NCBI GenBank assembly: GCA_963751245.1
Contig: CAVVTR010000010.1
Span: forward strand, 1 to 34,580
Direction of reading: 5' to 3'
DNA: 34,580 nt
Source of the DNA: CAVVTR01 sp963751245
GTDB lineage: Bacteria; Acidobacteriota; Thermoanaerobaculia; Thermoanaerobaculales; Thermoanaerobaculaceae
Positions 33,332-34,580 of the stretch are shown here, in pieces. The notes under the pieces were generated by a model. It made no database searches and was not told the origin of the DNA. It saw only the letters and a program-made list of their open reading frames with translations. The number at the start of each line of letters is the position of its first letter. Position 1 is the stretch's first letter. The position numbers and the translations under genes were made by a program.

Positions 33332-34243
33332 ATGGGACTGCTACCGCTGTGGACCTACCTGACGCTGGCGGCGTTCCTCGTCGGCTGCGCCTGGAAGGCG
33401 TTCCGTTACGCCACCATGCCCATGCACCTTCGGTGGGAGCTGTATCCCGTCGCGCACGAGAAGGGCAAGGCTTCCTACGGCGGCTCCTACTTCGAGGAGC
33501 TCGACTGGTGGACAAAGCCCATCGAGAGCTCGAAGCTCGGTGAGGTGAAGGTCATCGCCGAAGAGGTGCTGACCCTCAAGGCCGTGCGCGAGAACAACCC
33601 CTCCCTGTGGCCGTGGTCGCTGGCGTTCCACTACGGCCTCTACCTCCTGTTCGGGCTGGGGGTCGCCCTCATCGCCGGCGGCGGAGTGCTGCTGACGGGG
33701 TTCGCTCCCCTGCAGTGGCTCGCCGGCGGCCGGGTGCTGTCCGTGTGGGGCGCCGCCGGCATCGCGCTGGCCCTCATCGGCTGCGTCGGGCTCCTGGTCC
33801 GCCGCCTCGCCAACCCGGGGCTGCGGCGCTCCTCGACGCCCGCCGACTTCTTCCACCTGGTCCTGCTCCTGGGGGTGTTCGCCGCCTCCGCCGGAAGCTG
33901 GCTCGCCATCGACCGCGAGTACGCCGTGGCCGCAGGCTACATGGCCGTCCTCATGAGCGGAAAACCCGTGACGCCGCCCGGAGGGTGGTTCTCCGCGCAG
34001 ATCCTGCTCCTGGGCGCCTTCCTCCTCTACCTGCCCTTCAGCCACATGACCCACATGTTCACCAAGTACTTCACCTGGCACTCCGTGCGCTGGGACGACC
34101 GTCCCAACCGGGTGGGCTCGCGCATCGAGGCCAGGGCGGCGCGTCTGCTGATGCTCCCCGTCCACTGGTCGGCACCGCATATCCAGGGGGACGGCCGCAA
34201 GACCTGGGCCGATGTCGCGCAGCACAACAACGAGGAGGTCTGA
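33332..34243 (+). CDS. NarI/DsrM-like membrane cytochrome b subunit
   Basis: This 303-residue protein has five hydrophobic helices (about 3-24, 97-126, 135-157, 173-193 and 219-244) and resembles the gamma subunit of nitrate reductase and its relatives DsrM, TmcC and HmeC. Those bind heme b and exchange electrons with menaquinol. Candidate heme ligands are His100, His175, His238 and His241 (FSHMTHMFTKYFTWH, a block typical of the family). A soluble loop of 70 residues follows helix 1. GGGGAGG lies 7 bases before the ATG; an upstream in-frame ATG at 33287 was rejected because it lies inside the promoter element. The next gene, a DsrK-like Fe-S subunit, starts 1 base after the stop. Confidence 0.87.
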   Translation: MGLLPLWTYLTLAAFLVGCAWKAFRYATMPMHLRWELYPVAHEKGKASYGGSYFEELDWWTKPIESSKLGEVKVIAEEVLTLKAVRENNPSLWPWSLAFHYGLYLLFGLGVALIAGGGVLLTGFAPLQWLAGGRVLSVWGAAGIALALIGCVGLLVRRLANPGLRRSSTPADFFHLVLLLGVFAASAGSWLAIDREYAVAAGYMAVLMSGKPVTPPGGWFSAQILLLGAFLLYLPFSHMTHMFTKYFTWHSVRWDDRPNRVGSRIEARAARLLMLPVHWSAPHIQGDGRKTWADVAQHNNEEV

Positions 34244-34244
34244 C

Positions 34245-34580
34245 ATGGCGAGCACGCGGACCAGGACCGTCAACGTCAAGGACATCTCGCGCCCCGCGGA
34301 AACTCTCTCGCCGGTCGATCTCCAGCAGCTCGTTCCGCTGCCCCCGCCCTACGACACGCCCGAGCCCGCCGCCATGTGGAAGGACCTCACGCCCGAGCGT
34401 CGCGCCGCCGTGGACGCTCCCTGGACGGCGTCTCGGCGCTCAGCCTGAAGCGCCCCTCCGACCCCGCGGAGGAGCGCCGTCTCCTCGATGGCTTCATCAG
34501 CGGGCTGCGCAAGCTCATGAGCCGCGAGGACAACTGGGGGTTCCTGCAGCCCCTGGCGCTCACGCTGGACCACTGCACCC
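34245..34580 (+). CDS. DsrK/HdrD-like Fe-S subunit, N-terminal part (frameshifted, 3' partial)
   Basis: The frame from ATG 34245 gives about 55 residues typical of this family's start (VNVKDISRPAETLSP, then PAAMWKDLTPERRAAVD) and then runs to TGA at 34446-34448. Family-like sequence continues in the frame entered around 34412-34421: SLDGVSALSLKRPSDPAEE, an RKLMSREDNWGFLQPL segment and LDHCT at the window edge, where the Cys probably begins the first cluster motif. One missing base between about 34410 and 34421 explains this. Such proteins carry 4Fe-4S clusters and CCG modules and pair with DsrM-like cytochromes. The rest lies beyond the window. Whether the lesion is real or a sequencing error is not decidable here. 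Confidence 0.72.

Noticed and set aside
33332..34580. Dissimilatory sulfite reduction locus
   Set aside because: Only DsrM-like and DsrK-like subunits are visible, and this family also serves other complexes. No dsrA, dsrB or dsrC is in the window.
1..34580. tRNA or rRNA genes, CRISPR arrays, insertion sequences or phage genes
   Set aside because: No cloverleaf sequences, regularly spaced repeats, transposase or integrase motifs were recognised on reading both strands; this was by eye, not by a program.

Overview
The window is about 34.6 kb of very GC-rich bacterial DNA. It is densely packed with genes and shows strong third-position GC, so it is full of long antisense shadow frames. The gene set suggests a Gram-negative-type heterotroph with a respiratory chain. 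It includes an SBBP/PKD repeat surface protein ending in a module that reminds me of Acidobacteriota (Thermoanaerobaculia-like) proteins, an S46 exopeptidase, lipoprotein cytochrome c, a DsrMK-like membrane complex and sigma-54-like promoters. Acidobacteriota is my best guess, from memory of these families and not from a search.

Layout. 1-2639: the 3' part of a secreted beta-propeller/PKD protein, split by one frameshift. 2741-4536: xthA, a YbaK-type deacylase and a convergent hpt whose 3' end overlaps it. 4953-9583: a PIN-PhoH ATPase, an aspartase with an N-terminal cyclic-nucleotide-binding-like domain, and a TSUP transporter with a DUF1634 partner. 9636-13357: an aromatic amino acid hydroxylase facing an SDR and a protein of three fused 6-pyruvoyl-tetrahydropterin-synthase-like domains. 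Together these look like a tetrahydropterin supply-and-use locus. 13461-18319: a small lipoprotein cytochrome c, an S46 peptidase, a membrane PP2C/SpoIIE phosphatase and a second TSUP transporter.

18466-27801 is the most unusual part. It holds a small Cys-rich protein; a flavoprotein-HdrD-like fusion that has lost the usual NAD(P)H domain; a NuoG/formate-dehydrogenase-like subunit with no catalytic Cys or Sec; HndA/NuoE-like and HndC/NuoF-like subunits; a single-domain response regulator; and a membrane histidine kinase. I read the first part as a soluble NADH-linked, heterodisulfide-reductase-like electron transfer complex of undetermined substrate. Downstream are an exported tandem rhodanese, a TVP38/TMEM64 membrane protein, a BioB/HydE-like radical SAM enzyme, two glycosyltransferases and an MTAP/PNP-family protein. 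The window ends in a NarI/DsrM-like cytochrome b and the frameshifted start of a DsrK/HdrD-like partner.

Three of these upstream regions (Hdr-like operon, rhodanese, DsrM-like gene) share GTTAC half-sites repeated exactly every 11 bp. For the last two, sigma-54-type -24/-12 elements lie about 75-100 bp downstream. This suggests one regulator coordinates a soluble NADH/thiol-type module, a periplasmic sulfurtransferase and a quinone-linked DsrMK-like complex. No DsrAB, HdrA, hydrogenase catalytic subunit or other substrate-defining enzyme is present in the window. No tRNA, rRNA, CRISPR array or insertion sequence was recognised.
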